From Pseudisothecium myosuroides (lineage: Eukaryota; Streptophyta; Bryopsida; Hypnales; Lembophyllaceae), in NCBI GenBank assembly GCA_951799445.1, contig OX637294.1, positions 19,679,452 to 19,743,451 of the forward strand: a stretch of 64,000 nucleotides of DNA. Reading direction: 5' to 3'. Both the position numbers and the translations under genes were made by a program. The notes under the pieces were generated by a model. The model was not told the DNA's origin. It was given only the letters and a program-made list of their open reading frames with translations, and made no database searches. Below, in pieces: positions 23,871-34,975 of this stretch. Every line of letters starts with the position of its first letter. The stretch's first letter is position 1.

Positions 23871-24196
23871 CATGGTTTTTCCCCACATTTGGAGGACTCC
23901 ATTGATTCTCCCAAGTTCTCCCAAAGTCCATGCCAGGTTTTGAATTCAGCTTTCATCATACGCAATTGAAATCGTGGAGACGGGAATCATGCAGACATTC
24001 CATTTGGCCCCCAAATGAACTCGTCCTCCTGGTGGTGTCCACTGCAGACCCGGCTCATTCCGACCAATTCCTCCGTCAGTCGCACTGAAGGTCCGTCCGT
24101 GATGCCAATCCGGAATGAATGTGCATATTCCCCATTCATGATCAAGCATTAACCAATTGGCGGAGTTGGGAAAGGGAGCCCCCCCAATGACTGAGT

Positions 24197-24454
24197 TTGG
24201 AGGCCCAGTTGCCACAGCAGTACAGCACTCCTCCCAAATGGGAGGCCAAAGTTGCAAGGCCAGATCGAACCTTGGAACCCTACCATGGGGAGCATCAGGG
24301 CACAATGGCAAATACAGTATTGAAAGGGAATCCGGCAGAATTGACTGACAGTTTCGTGCCTGGGCGGCGCAGAAGTCTGCACACTTTTCTACAGGAACAG
24401 GAAGGCTGTCTGATCAGATCACCTCGAAGTTGGAGTTGGAGAAGAGCGGAATAA
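24197..24454 (+). CDS. Hypothetical small ORF, 85 codons
   Basis: The ORF begins MEAQLPQQYSTPPKWEAKVA, then PYHGEHQGTMANTVLKGNPA, and ends WSWRRAE. The stretch 23880-24460 has higher GC than its surroundings and a balanced codon make-up. I recognise no family, and no intron partners were found. It could be a captured gene fragment or chance. Confidence 0.2.
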   Translation: MEAQLPQQYSTPPKWEAKVARPDRTLEPYHGEHQGTMANTVLKGNPAELTDSFVPGRRRSLHTFLQEQEGCLIRSPRSWSWRRAE

Positions 24455-24510
24455 TTCTACAGTACAGTAGTGAAAAAGGGAAGCTGAACTACTCCAGAAA
24501 CACAAACTTA

Positions 24511-24787
24511 CTAAGGTGGGTACCCCCCAAACTGACACATTTTGCTACTGAGCCTAGTTACTATTATTAGACTAGCCAAATTTTTATATGTTCTTGTTGG
24601 CAAGTGAAAGGAGTTTCCAACGCACCAAAGAACGTGGCATTTGGATATTGTATGCAAAAGTTATGAAGGAACAAAGTTTGGTTCTAAAAGCGTTTCTTTC
24701 ACAGAGGTACATAACTGATTTTGGAGATGTACACGCACTGAAGATGGCGCTTTAAGGTTAGTGGTGCATTTGGGATGCCTACCTTAG
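24511..24787 (+). mobile_element. MITE family C, copy 2 (277 bp)
   Basis: Ends CTAAGGTGGGTACCCCCC and GGGATGCCTACCTTAG are inverted. The interior carries the family marks 'gctactgagcc', 'ttggcaagtgaaaggag' and 'gatattgtatgcaaaagtta'. This copy is uninterrupted and serves as the reference for the split copy at 15568-16427. Confidence 0.8.
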
Positions 24788-24906
24788 TCTTTGGAACTGT
24801 TGAAAGTGAGGGAATGGGATCGTGGGAACACTCTTTTTCAGTAATCAAATTTCCTTTTCTTGTAAATGAATGAATGCTTATTATTTTCATTGATGAAGTG
24901 ACCTTA

Positions 24907-25140
24907 TTTTTAGGATGTGGGTTGAATTTAATAGTATTTGGCTTCAGTCTCCAACTTTTGCTAGTAGGATTGGAGATAGTGTTCTTTGGAATAGGAGAGG
25001 TCTTCTTCCATGTTCTTTTTTCTAGGTTTTCACTGTCACGATTTCTGTCCGATGCTCATTTCTTTTGGCTTGGCTATCTTGTATTGTTTTGTTTTTTTAA
25101 TGCAATGGGTTCCCATTTGTTTCAAAAAAGAAGAAGAAAA
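24907..25140 (+). mobile_element. 5'-truncated LINE or SINE 3' end with perfect target duplication
   Basis: The 10-bp direct repeat AGTGACCTTA lies at 24897-24906 and 25141-25150. The 234-bp insert ends in 'gcaatggg', 'catttgtttcaaaa' and an A/G-rich tail. The same terminal motif ends the insertions at 30528-30616 and 32126-32234, which indicates a shared reverse-transcription machinery. No coding frame is preserved. Confidence 0.8.
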
Positions 25141-25174
25141 AGTGACCTTACTTTAGGTTTCAAATGTAACCCCA

Positions 25175-25308
25175 CTTACTTCTTCTTTTTCTTTGAAAAG
25201 TGACAAAGCTTTCATAAAAACAAAGAGAGAAACAAACAATCAGTGTGGCTCACGAGGCCAAGTCATCCAAGGGAACAGACTCGAAGCCATATTCCACTTG
25301 GGTTGGCA
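25175..25308 (-). mobile_element. SINE-like repeat S, copy 1
   Basis: It matches 29634-29768 over about 130 bp. Read on the minus strand it ends with 'cacttttcaaagaaaaagaa', an A-rich tail. Its head contains GCTTCGAGTCT, which loosely resembles a Pol III B box. No target duplication was found, so the SINE assignment is tentative. Confidence 0.45.
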
Positions 25309-25928
25309 AAAACTAACATCATTTTTGCGCCAAGAACGCAACTCCACTTAGTACTAGTAACCACTACTCCCTGAACTGATAATAGTACCCAATGGCCATA
25401 ATTGTAACAAGCCAATGAGGCCGACCATGCCCTTCCCTTCAGGGCATGTCCACAGGAACTTTCACATATTCACAGCGATTTCCAGCAAACCAGTAGGCAC
25501 AATCCCTCACTCAGATGCATACTGTAACTAATAAAAAGACTAAGATATGCAATTTGTTTAATATTTTTTAATGAGAGCTGCATGTGTGTCAGATGGTGTG
25601 AACTAATATACGAGCTTAGTTTCAACATGACAAGTTCATTGGTGTTCTGGAAGCCAATAACATTGCTGAAATAACTCAGATCACAAAGAAATGGCCGGGA
25701 TTGGTTGAAAGTAGTAAGTGCTACGAGCCTTTCAAGGGAGGGGAGTGAGATTTTCTTCCTTTCCCTTCCATGCTTGCCTTGGATGAAAAAATCTGCTCTG
25801 TATTTTGGGATGTCAATGTTGTATTTCATTACTTAGAGCTTCTCCGGCCACCACCCACTCAAACTGTCACTTAACCGGTATTTTAGGTATGCATGCGGCA
25901 CTTTAGGTCTTTATCGTGTTGCCGCTAA

Positions 25929-26335
25929 GAGCATTCCCACTAGTGCCCGTTCAATCGGACGCGCCAGACCAGATTGAGCGGGCCCTAGCGCGGTGAAGGC
26001 CAAGGCGTGGGTGGCAAACCTCCATGGTCTCTCAAATTCCTCGCACTTGACTCCACCTCCGAGCTAGATTTTTGATGGCGTGTCTGCTTGTGAGGCTTCT
26101 GCACGAGCTGCTACAACCCTATTGCTCCAAAAACAATGGTCTAACAACAAGAATCTCCCCAATTTGCGATCCTATGTCACTAGAGAGGGCTCTCTATTCT
26201 CGAGTGGCCGGGTGTTTTTTTCATGTGGCCGCTCTACAAGGGGATGTTGCAAGAGCGACGGTGAGGAGGAAAAAACTGCAAGGGCCTGCTGGGAGCTATT
26301 GAGGCCGCCTTCCGCGTGCATTAGTGGGAATGCTC
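25929..26335. mobile_element. PIF/Harbinger-like MITE, 407 bp
   Basis: Ends GAGCATTCCCACTAGTGC and GCATTAGTGGGAATGCTC are inverted. TAA target duplications lie at 25926-25928 and 26336-26338. The 3-bp TAA site is typical of PIF/Harbinger. The interior is more GC-rich than its surroundings. Two overlapping frames (76 and 124 codons) show no domain and are not called. Confidence 0.8.
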
Positions 26336-26338
26336 TAA

Positions 26339-27918
26339 AGGGTTTGAAGGCTACAAGGCTCCGTCCACGCTATTTTGAAGGTCTTTTGAGAGCACACAAG
26401 AACTCTTGCGACGATCCAAATCTTTTGACTTTTAACTTCAAATGCTCCAAATAAGGTAAGAGGGAGCGGCAGCTGGAAGAAAGAGCGGCAGTCACGACAA
26501 CTCTAAACCACAAACTACCATCTACGGTGACGTCATTGATGACAAAAACAAAAGTTAAATAAGGTTTTGAAGAGGCATGAAGCGTGTATGCAGTGGGAAG
26601 GTGCTGTGAGAAGCGGGGAGCTTCCTCAACCAACCACGCGACTACAATATTCAAAAACAATATCATGGTTGCTATTACACGCATGCAATGGAATTGTTCT
26701 TATACTATCTCATTTGGGGTCTTGGTTTCCAAACATGAATTTGAATTTTCAATGTTGAACATATGATGTAAATAATTTGATCTTGTATTTTCCCTGAGGT
26801 AAAAAAATTTGGAGCTTTGCTCCAAAGTTTTATCATCCCCAAGAAGGCTTGGGGTACTAATATAGTAGAGATCCAAAGAAACTGTCCAAAATGTAGGCTA
26901 AGGTTGGTGGATAGAGAGAGGTGATTCTAACATATCTCACAAAGAGCAAGTTCTTTGATATTTGGATTAATTGAAGATAGGGACAATTCAACGCTATTTG
27001 CTCGAAAGAAGGATGGAGTGCTAAGTAGGAGGGAAGACCTTTGTCTAGGATTTGTTAGCTTGGTTTGGTTCTTTAGTTCTATTCATGGCTAATTGTTAGG
27101 TGGTGGTGATGTTGTCCTATGTTTCTCATCTTTGAAAAATAAAATCAAAATTTCACTGACCTATTTTGAGGTTTAGCATAAATTAATAATTTGTTCATCT
27201 TGTGCCACACGTAAATTCTCAAAGGCCATTAACAAGTTACATATATGACTAATACATGTAGTCAAGTGTCTTCGAACCCCTTTAATGCCCAAATCTCCTT
27301 TTGAGTTTTTACATGTTTTTGCTTATATCTTTGTCAAATTGGTCCAAAAGAAAGTTGATTAAAAAATGAAAATCATAACAATACTTTGGATGATTGCAAA
27401 GTTTCTTTAGTGGAAAATTGAAATTGCATTGACCATCGGAATGACTCATAAAAAGATCCACGTGACAATATAGACAATAATTATGGATTTTCTTGTGGTC
27501 ATTTTTATTGTCCATGCAAAACCATGCATAACATTTACTAGCAGTTAGGTGGGTTGCTTTTCCCCAACGGAATTATATAGAATATTGTACACCCATTAGT
27601 AGCTACAAGGGCAGGTGGCATTCAACAAGTGACTTGTCAGTATCATACCCGAAAAGAAACTTCAGCACTGCTATACCGATTATAATTAATTAAAATATCA
27701 ATATTAGTTTCAATTCTTTCAAAACAAAACTCTAATAAATTCAACATTAAGTTCATTGAAAACATTGAATTCACCAGCTATCTTACATTGCTTCAAAAGT
27801 CATGTATTTTTAGTATAATGAATTGGAACCCCCCCGGGAAAAACAAACTCTTTATATACATATGGGGTGGTAGAAGGTAAAACAATCTATGTGGGATATG
27901 TAAATTAGGATTAGTAGG
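26339..27918. other. Intergenic stretch, no gene
   Basis: No convincing exon or bounded element was found. The first 300 bases have moderate GC, the rest is AT-rich. Confidence 0.4.
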
Positions 27919-28375
27919 AGCTCAACCGCTCATATTGTTAAGTGAAAAGCAGAAATTATGTTTGAGGTAGAATTTCAGATCTCATTTAGGCATAGTAGAA
28001 TAATTTTTTTCAAGAAGATTTGAACTAAGAAAAGTTGGGAAATCAAGTTAAATTTCAAATCCAAAAATCCTTTTGAGATTTGAAGTCTCCAATAAAAAGT
28101 TATGGGCAAAGTTCAGAGAGGGAAGGGAGGGACATTTTGTTTGACAATTTCAAACATCTTCTCTGAATTTTGTCCATAACTCTTGATTGAAGGCTCAAAA
28201 GTACAAACGGATTTTTGGAAATGAAAATTAGCTTGATTTACCACCTTTTCTTAGTTCAAAGTTTAAAAAAAAGTTATTCTCCTATATTTAAATGAGGTCT
28301 AAAATTCTACTTCAAACACAATTCCTGCGTTTTGACAATGACCAATCAAGCTCTCATCTTCAAATTATCCCATAC
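27919..28375. mobile_element. Foldback element F, copy 1
   Basis: Long imperfect inverted arms occupy nearly the whole element, for example 'atctcatttaggcatagtag' against 'ctatatttaaatgaggtcta', and 'aagttatgggcaaagttcag' against 'ctgaattttgtccataactc'. A second copy lies at about 55790-56200. Boundaries are approximate. Confidence 0.7.
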
Positions 28376-28917
28376 CTTTGAGGATTCATAATGGACATTG
28401 GATTTCATTATAAAATCGACCTCTCATCCCTTTTTTCTGCAAATTTCATTGAAGCAATCCCTAAATTCTACCATCAAAATTTTTCTTAATGGCATGGTTC
28501 AATTGACATAGGATTTTGACTAAATGGATTCTTTGGAATTTCAACAAACCATCTTTACATTTACTTGTAGATTTGTTTGTCTGGTCCCAAAATTAGCAAA
28601 AAAATGGTAAATACCATATATTTTCAGCCACTATTATGGTATTGAAGTTTATTTTAATTCTCCATGATGTAGATGAATTTCATGGATGGAAATTCATGAG
28701 AGGAAAAGGCAAAGGCTACTTGAATGTTATAAGTTTCTAGACTTAGTCATTATAAGATGAACAGACTCTTAATTTATGTGTAAACTATGTTTCTACTAGT
28801 GTTATTAGGATAAAATTATTCTCTTCATCATCCAAGTTGTAAACATTGAGCCACTTAGGGTTAAATATACCAAATACAAGTGATTATATGCATTAGTACA
28901 CCAATGTAGAATATATG

Positions 28918-29204
28918 TTAAGGTGGACACCTCCAAAATTGCTACTTTTTGCTACTATGCTTAATTATTATCAAACTAGTCGAATTTTCATATTTTCTTA
29001 TTGGCAAGTGAAAGGAGGTTCCAACGCATCAAAGAACATGATTTTTTAATGGCGCGTGCAAAAGTTACAAAGGATCCAAGTTTTTTTTGGTAGATGATCT
29101 AAAATCGTTTCTTCAACATACATACATATTGATTTGGAGGTGATGTACATAGAGTGATGATGGCGGTTTTAAACAAGGTGCGATTTGGGGTGTACCCGCC
29201 TTAA
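28918..29204 (+). mobile_element. MITE family C, copy 3 (287 bp)
   Basis: Ends TTAAGGTGGACACC and GGTGTACCCGCCTTAA are inverted. The interior matches copy 2 ('ttggcaagtgaaaggaggtt', 'gcgtgcaaaagttac'). Confidence 0.8.
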
Positions 29205-29633
29205 TATCCTATTCTTGATCAACCTAATGTGTGCTCAAGAGGGTTCTTTTTTATGGGCTTTATAGTGCCAAATTGCACCACAAAAAAATAATTCGGCTAA
29301 AAAACGACAGTCGTGAAGTTTTTTGTTGGAAAACTTCAAATTAAAAAAAAATCTTGAATGAAATCACTAAATTGTGAATATAAATAGAATTATGGATATG
29401 TGGTATGTGCTAATGTGATATTTTCTATCCAATATGTAGATATGTGGATGAATGGTGAAATTTAGAGCACCACCGACTATAACATTTTATACTGCAGGTG
29501 TAGGGCAGCTTCATCCAAAAATATTCAAAAAATTGATGGTGAATTATTTTGGAAATTATGCACTTTGGCACTTCATAAAAAATGAAAAAAGAAGTCCTGG
29601 CGCTCAACATGATGTTTCCTCATTTGCCATGGA

Positions 29634-29768
29634 GTTCCCACTTCTTCTTTTTTCTTTGAAAAGTGACGATGCTTTCTTAAAAACAAAGAGAGAGAAACAG
29701 ACAATCAATCCGATTCACAAGGCTGAGTCATCCAAGAGAAGAGATTGGAAGTCATATTCCACTTAGGT
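29634..29768 (-). mobile_element. SINE-like repeat S, copy 2
   Basis: Diverged partner of 25175-25308, sharing 'tttctttgaaaagtgac', 'aaaacaaagagaga', 'gtcatccaag' and 'catattccactt'. Orientation is the same. Confidence 0.45.
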
Positions 29769-29843
29769 TGATGGAAACTACCTAAACAGAAAACCTCAAT
29801 TTTGCAACAAGAGCTAAAAAACTCTTGGTAAATGATTTCCTTA

Positions 29844-30429
29844 GGGCCGCTTCACACTATGCCCGAAGATCCAAAGTATGTTGCCCTCAAAACTGCCTAT
29901 ATGGCAACAAATGCCTACATTTTTTTAGAAAAATGTCAGAAATGACAAGATCGCAGCTGTTAGATTAGACTGGATTTGTAGTTTTGGTAGTAGGTAGTTA
30001 TTTGTTATTTGTTTGTCGCCATTGGGGTTTGAAACCTAGTCTCCACCATTACAATGGAGAGTCTTTGCATTCAATGAACCTACTTCCCTTCACCGCTACT
30101 TCCCTTCAATGACCAATCCCACCCTTTTATTCCATTTATACCCTTCATATTCCTTGTTTGATGAGAAGAGCATGTGCTGTGATTTTTTTTCCAAGGCCAT
30201 TTTGGATTCCTTTCTCATGGTTTTTTTATCTTTTACTTGAAAAATTGACACATGGGTGAGGTTTGGACTTTGGGCTTGACCTTTGGAGGCTTCACACTAT
30301 GGCCGGTCAAAGGCTCCAATTCCTAAATTTTAGGGCTTATTTATTGCCCATTTCTTTGGACTCTCACCAAAGTTTGGACTCTCATTTCCATGGACTCTCG
30401 ACTTGGTTGGGCATAGTGTGAAGCGGCCC
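29844..30429. mobile_element. PIF/Harbinger-like MITE, 586 bp
   Basis: GGGCCGCTTCACACTATGCCC and GGGCATAGTGTGAAGCGGCCC (described here by their ends) are perfect 21-bp inverted repeats. TTA target duplications lie at 29841-29843 and 30430-30432. An internal imperfect repeat of the same end lies near 30287. Confidence 0.88.
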
Positions 30430-30527
30430 TTACTCTCTTCACTACATCTAAACTTAAACTTCCAGTTGAACATGCTGCAAGCTGACTGATGATAACTAAG
30501 TAAGTTGAGTTACCCATTTTCAAACTT

Positions 30528-30616
30528 TTTTTTTTCCCTTTCTTTGAAACAAATGAAACAGGATTCCATTGCCAATGATAAAATACATACTGGCCAGCCA
30601 CAGGTGGCGCCTGGCC
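30528..30616 (-). mobile_element. Short retroposon insertion, 89 bp
   Basis: The 13-bp direct repeat CATTTTCAAACTT lies at 30515-30527 and 30617-30629. Read on the minus strand, the insert starts GGCCAGGCGCCACCTGTGGC and ends in 'ggcaatggaatcc', 'catttgtttcaaagaaag' and an A-run. This is the 3' tail shared with the insertions at 24907 and 32126. It sits inside an otherwise open minus-strand frame (30751-30341). Confidence 0.75.
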
Positions 30617-30776
30617 ATTTTCAAACTTCAATACCATGTTGTCGGTCTGCCTCTTCAATGATGCTTGGAATGCCAGCTTTCTGGAGGAGAGAAACCCATC
30701 TTTCTGGAGGAGGTCAGTTAGCCCGTCTTTCGGCAGTCCCACTCTTTCCATTCATCCATAAGTCAAACATAAACTA

Positions 30777-30967
30777 TAGTAGAACCTTTCTAAGTCGATC
30801 GGTCCCGGACCGGTCTGACACGATTAGTTTACAGAGGTTTATTAACTTAGAGAGGGTCATTTTTAGTCACAGCCTTTGTTATCTGGCCCAGTCCGGGACT
30901 CGTCTGACATGATTGATTTAGAGAGGTTTATCGACTTAAAGGGGATCGACTTAGAGAGGTTCTACTA
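30777..30967. mobile_element. pogo/Emigrant-like MITE, copy 1 (191 bp)
   Basis: Ends TAGTAGAACCTTTCTAAGTC and GACTTAGAGAGGTTCTACTA are inverted, with TA duplicated outside (30775-30776, 30968-30969). The TIR is close to the plant Emigrant/Lemi1 pattern CAGTAAAACCTCTA. The interior repeats 'tagagaggttta' and 'ggtcccggaccggtctgac'. Confidence 0.85.
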
Positions 30968-31594
30968 TATAAGGTATTCTTGTCTGTACCAGAATACGCT
31001 GCATTTAGTTTGTAATTATTCAGTGGAATGGGAACAAATAGAATGATGCAATTGATCCAACAGTGGGATTCTTCAGCCAGTGGGGTGTTCTTCATTTAAC
31101 TTCATGGAATTGGAATGAAGTGAAATTCCCAGCATTGTTTAACAATGTTATGTTTGGAATGGAATTCTATATTGACCAAATGGCTCTCTGCTAGGCTGGA
31201 TGTACAGGCAAACTAAGCTTAGGCCTTGCCTTGACCTTCTAAGTTAGTGGCTGGGCTGAATGATTAGCACAATGAAATTAGCGCAAGCATGAGCGAGCTA
31301 TTTTGTGTTTTATTTTGTGTTTTAGGATAAATATAAACATTGCACCTGCTATGGAGCTCAGATTTTAGCCTGTAGTCATGGTTCCTGCTGCTCAGTCCTA
31401 TTAACAACTACGATAGGAGTTATCTCAATTGTGATTGGCATGCACAAGCAAGTTGGCATTGTTTCTCAATTCAGGTTCATTCATAGATTACAGTATTTAA
31501 AAAAGAAAAGAAAAGAAAGTTGGCCATTAGAGATTACAATTTTGTCATGGAGCATAGAGAACATATGTTCCAATAATAACTGTGACTGATAAGC

Positions 31595-32640
31595 TTAATC
31601 CTTGAGGGCCCCAGGGGACCAAAAGTGTCCTCACATAGTCCGGAAGTCCAATTCGAAGTGTTATAATTTTTGCATCCAATATACAAATTTAATAGAACTT
31701 ATTGGGAAACCTGGGTTCTCTATTCTAGTTTGTGTGGTAAAATTTTCAAATCAATCCAAGATGTATTGATTTTTTGAAAGCGAATCAAAGTTCATGGGTA
31801 CAATTTGAGTTCACCAAATTGCATTTTGATGGTTGCAACTTTGGGGGCTTGTATCTCCTTCTGGATCTAATGTTTGTTTTCAATAAAATTTATTGGGTTA
31901 TGTTCCCCTTGAAATATAGTTATTGTGATAAAATTTTCATGACAATCCAAGTTGTTTTGAATGTTTGGGAGCAATTCAAAGTTCAAAATCTGGACATTTT
32001 TTTGGATTACTATGAACTTTGGCAGCTTGTTTCTTTTTCATACAATGTCCATTTCCAATAATCTTTTTATTTTCAATTGCGCATACTGTACTAGTCTAGA
32101 CTATGTGGTTCAAATTTGATATCAACCCTTTGGGCCGGAATAGTACTGGGATGGGTGACCTCTCCGGAAGTCCCGGTGTTGCATCTATTTTTAATCAATG
32201 GAATTTGTCCATGTGTTTCAAGAAAAGAAAAGAATTGATGTCAATCTAAGAAGTTATAGGTGATTGAGAAACATTTTAGTAGAAGCCTAGAAGGAGGATC
32301 TAACTTAGATGGGTCGGTTTTGGAACTTTAATTTTGACATTTTCAAAGTCATTTTGCAAATACAATGAGTCATTTGAATGATGTTTTCATTCATCAACGT
32401 GTTTGCATATTGTTTTTGAAGCACTTTATAGTTTAAAGTTTTTTCATTTGAATAGGTTTAGAAATCAAATTTTCAACACTAAAATATTATAAACTTGCAA
32501 TCTACAAGGCCATTGAATTACTTTAAATTTGATTCACGTCATCTACACTATATATACTACAAGATTATATGGTTGACATTTCTATACCTTAGTAACATTT
32601 AGACCTATAACATTTTAAAAGCAATGATGTTTTCAAACCG
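31595..32640 (-). mobile_element. Repeat family B, copy 2 (inverted)
   Basis: It begins at TTAA (31595-31598) with 'tccttgagggcccc' and follows the family B order in reverse relative to copies 1 and 3. It is interrupted at 32126-32234 by the 5S-derived insertion. The far end is approximate. Confidence 0.6.
32126..32234 (+). mobile_element. 5S rRNA-derived SINE-like insertion, 109 bp
   Basis: The first about 65 bases match the 3' half of plant 5S rRNA, including 'tagtactgggatgggtgacc', 'ggaagtcccggtgttgca' and a T-rich end. It continues into 'caatggaatttgtcc', 'gtgtttcaagaaaagaaaag', the tail found on the retroposons at 24907 and 30528. Near-identical 10-bp direct repeats TTGATATCAA and TTGATGTCAA flank it (32116-32125, 32235-32244), and family B homology resumes on the far side. 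The 5' half of 5S is missing. Confidence 0.8.
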
Positions 32641-32995
32641 AAAAGGTGTTTACTTAGGGATTCAATAAAATTAGTTCTTTGGAAAACAAGTGCAAGCCTT
32701 AGCCCTAGAAGAACAGACTTATGACCACTAAATTTACAACTTTTCTCTCTGTTTGCTACCATTTTGCAACTATATATGAATGAATTTCTTTATATTTATT
32801 TTTCAAAAATAAAATCACATGTGCTCTATGAGTTATAAAATTTAATTTTTTTGTATAAAATTGAAATTACTTTAACTTTTAAAGAAAAAAATGAAGAAAA
32901 CTTATGTCAAATATAAATTTGAAATTTTCACCATAAAATGAAGTATATTATAGTATATAACATCATAATATAAACCAAATTGTTATTGTGTCATT

Positions 32996-33932
32996 TTAAC
33001 CTCTAAAGTCCCAATGTCCCTTCAGGGGACACTTGGGATTTTGGACAGGCTCAAGTGACCTCAATTTTTGACATGATGTTTTGAATTTTTTTTGAAGATA
33101 GGAAATCACATTAGCTTTCAAAAAACATGTATATTTTTTTTTATTTCAATTGGTGCTCGGGAGCAAAAGTTATGCCACCCTAAGTCCAAAAAGCAGTTTG
33201 CTAAGTAGTGCAAAAAAACACAAAAGATCAAAATTTTTAATTTTTAATTTTTTTTTCCAAATATTATATTTTTGTGTACATTTGAAGCTTTGATTCATTT
33301 TAATTGGACTAATAATGAGAAAATTATGGACAATCTTGTTTTTCAAGCAATCTAAACATCTTCTTATAGAAAAAACAACTTATAGAATTTATTTCTAAAT
33401 GCAATTTTTACAATTTACAATTTTTTTTTTTTTGATAAGGTTAGTTTTTTTACAAGAATAATCTCACCATTGGAATTATGGAGTTTCAATCCCATCTCAG
33501 AGCTATTAACAATTTAGTGTTTTGTTCAATCTTATACCTACTTCTATTTAACAACTTTTTAATGAATGAAAATAAAGTGTGCGTTTTTAAAATGTTTCTT
33601 CCTTGGCTTTCAATTCAAATCTTCATTATAAAAATATTTAACCTCAAACTCAATAGTGCAAAAAATTTAAATTAAAAACATTCAAAGCCAAAAAATCTAG
33701 TCACACAATGTGCAAAAAAACTTGTTTTCTTCAATTTAAATGTGAATATCTTACAATTTATGTGGTCAAAGTTTTTGAAATTTCTACTACTCATTTTCAT
33801 ACTAGTCTAGTGCAAGATCCTATGGTTAGATATGCAAAAAAATGAAAATTTTAAAAGTTTTGCATCTTGCAATAGAAATGGTAGTTTTGAGTGATTTTAA
33901 GCTAGAAAATGCCTTGGGACTTTAGGGGTTAA
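32996..33932 (-). mobile_element. piggyBac-like TTAA element PB3, 929 bp
   Basis: TTAA at 32996-32999 and 33929-33932 flank ends CCTCTAAAGTCCC and GGGACTTTAGGGG. It lies in reverse orientation relative to PB1 and PB2 and matches them in length and along the body. It is immediately followed by sequence resembling the left end of family B (33955-34060). Confidence 0.75.
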
Positions 33933-34394
33933 TACTTAACATGTAAGAGTCCCTAGTATTTTAGGATTTAAAAACATCACTACTTTTGAAGTGTTCCAGA
34001 TCTAAACGTTACTAAGGTATAGAAATCTCAAATGTACAATCTTATAGTATTTGTATTGTAGAGAGGGCAATTTTGCATTTTGCATTCACATTCACGTATG
34101 TATCCATCTCTTGCCATAATTATTACATTGGGCGGACTGTCCGTCCTAACTGTTCGATTTGCCTGCTTGTCCGGGATGTCTAGTGACCCTGACCTATCCA
34201 ATGTGACTACTTTACGTTAATCACATTGTCTACCGGCTCCGTCTGCTCCGTTCCAAGACATTTGGTGATCCTAGCTTGCCCAATGTGACAACAATGTCTC
34301 TTGCTCAGATAAATTTTGCATTAGGTCCAAAGCCTGAAACCGTATCTGCTATTTTCTACGCCATCTCGCTCATTAGTTTGGCTCAAACCCTAAC

Positions 34395-34690
34395 TATGTC
34401 TTATAAAGCGCAGTAGAGGACTGCAGTTTGGATACGGAGCGGAGTCTAAGAACTAATTCGGGTATTTTCTCTCTATTCCCTTTTCAATACACTCAAACTC
34501 TATCTGCCTTTTTCTCAAATTCAATTGCTCATTAATTTACTAATTGTGTTTTGCAAAGCTCAACAAAGGATTGTTGTTTGGATCTGAAGCTTGGACCTAA
34601 AGCTTGAACCTAAAGCGGAGTCTCAAAATTAATTTAGGTATTTTCTAACCATTCTCTGTTCAATACACTCAAATCGTATCTGCCTTTGAC
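34395..34690 (+). repeat. Tandem duplication upstream of the small ORF
   Basis: Two diverged units of about 180 bp share 'aggactgcagtttggat' / 'aggattgttgtttggat', 'gcggagtct', 'ggtattttct' and 'caatacactcaaactctatc'. A second, smaller duplication, 'agtgaccctgacctatccaa' and 'ggtgatcctagcttgcccaa', lies at 34180-34290. Confidence 0.65.
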
Positions 34691-34762
34691 ACCTACGTTG
34701 CGCTAGTTAAATCCTAAAACCCTAATTGTATTGATTCCTACGCGCTTGCTAAACTATTCAAA

Positions 34763-34975
34763 ATGAGAACCTCAACTAGATCGATGGAGGAGGGAGCACT
34801 CATTTTGGGCATAGGCGTCACCATTGGCCTTAGCTTCTTGGGGTTGGCGCTTATGGCCTCCAGCAAAAATAGATGTGATTCTTCCATTTCTGTAGAAATC
34901 CACATGGATACCAAACAAGAAAGTAGCAGTGTTAAGGTGGCCTATAGCTCAAAACCTAAACCACCAACGGGCTAA
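34763..34975 (+). CDS. Hypothetical small membrane protein ORF, 70 aa
   Basis: The ORF starts MRTSTRSMEEGALILGIGVT and has one likely membrane helix (about residues 11-31: ALILGIGVTIGLSFLGLALM), then a polar tail ending SSKPKPPTG. An AAACCCTAA-type box lies about 30 nt upstream (34729-34738), and a pyrimidine-rich leader is tandemly duplicated before it. Its GC content exceeds that of the neighbouring DNA. No family was recognised. It could be a real small gene or a fragment. Confidence 0.3.
   Translation: MRTSTRSMEEGALILGIGVTIGLSFLGLALMASSKNRCDSSISVEIHMDTKQESSSVKVAYSSKPKPPTG

Noticed and set aside
23946..24382. Minus-strand 121- and 77-codon frames
   Set aside because: Trp/Pro/Gly-rich reading antisense to a more balanced plus-strand frame, with no recognised family.
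26072..26454. Overlapping 76- and 124-codon frames
   Set aside because: They sit largely inside the PIF/Harbinger-like MITE, show no domain and cross its right end.
25175..29768. Treating repeat S as a confirmed tRNA-derived SINE
   Set aside because: The B-box-like word is weak, no A box was found at the right spacing, and neither copy has a clear target duplication.
32126..32195. A 5S rRNA gene or a Cassandra TRIM LTR
   Set aside because: Only the 3' half of 5S is present. There is no second LTR, and the flanking direct repeats plus LINE-like tail fit a retroposon better.
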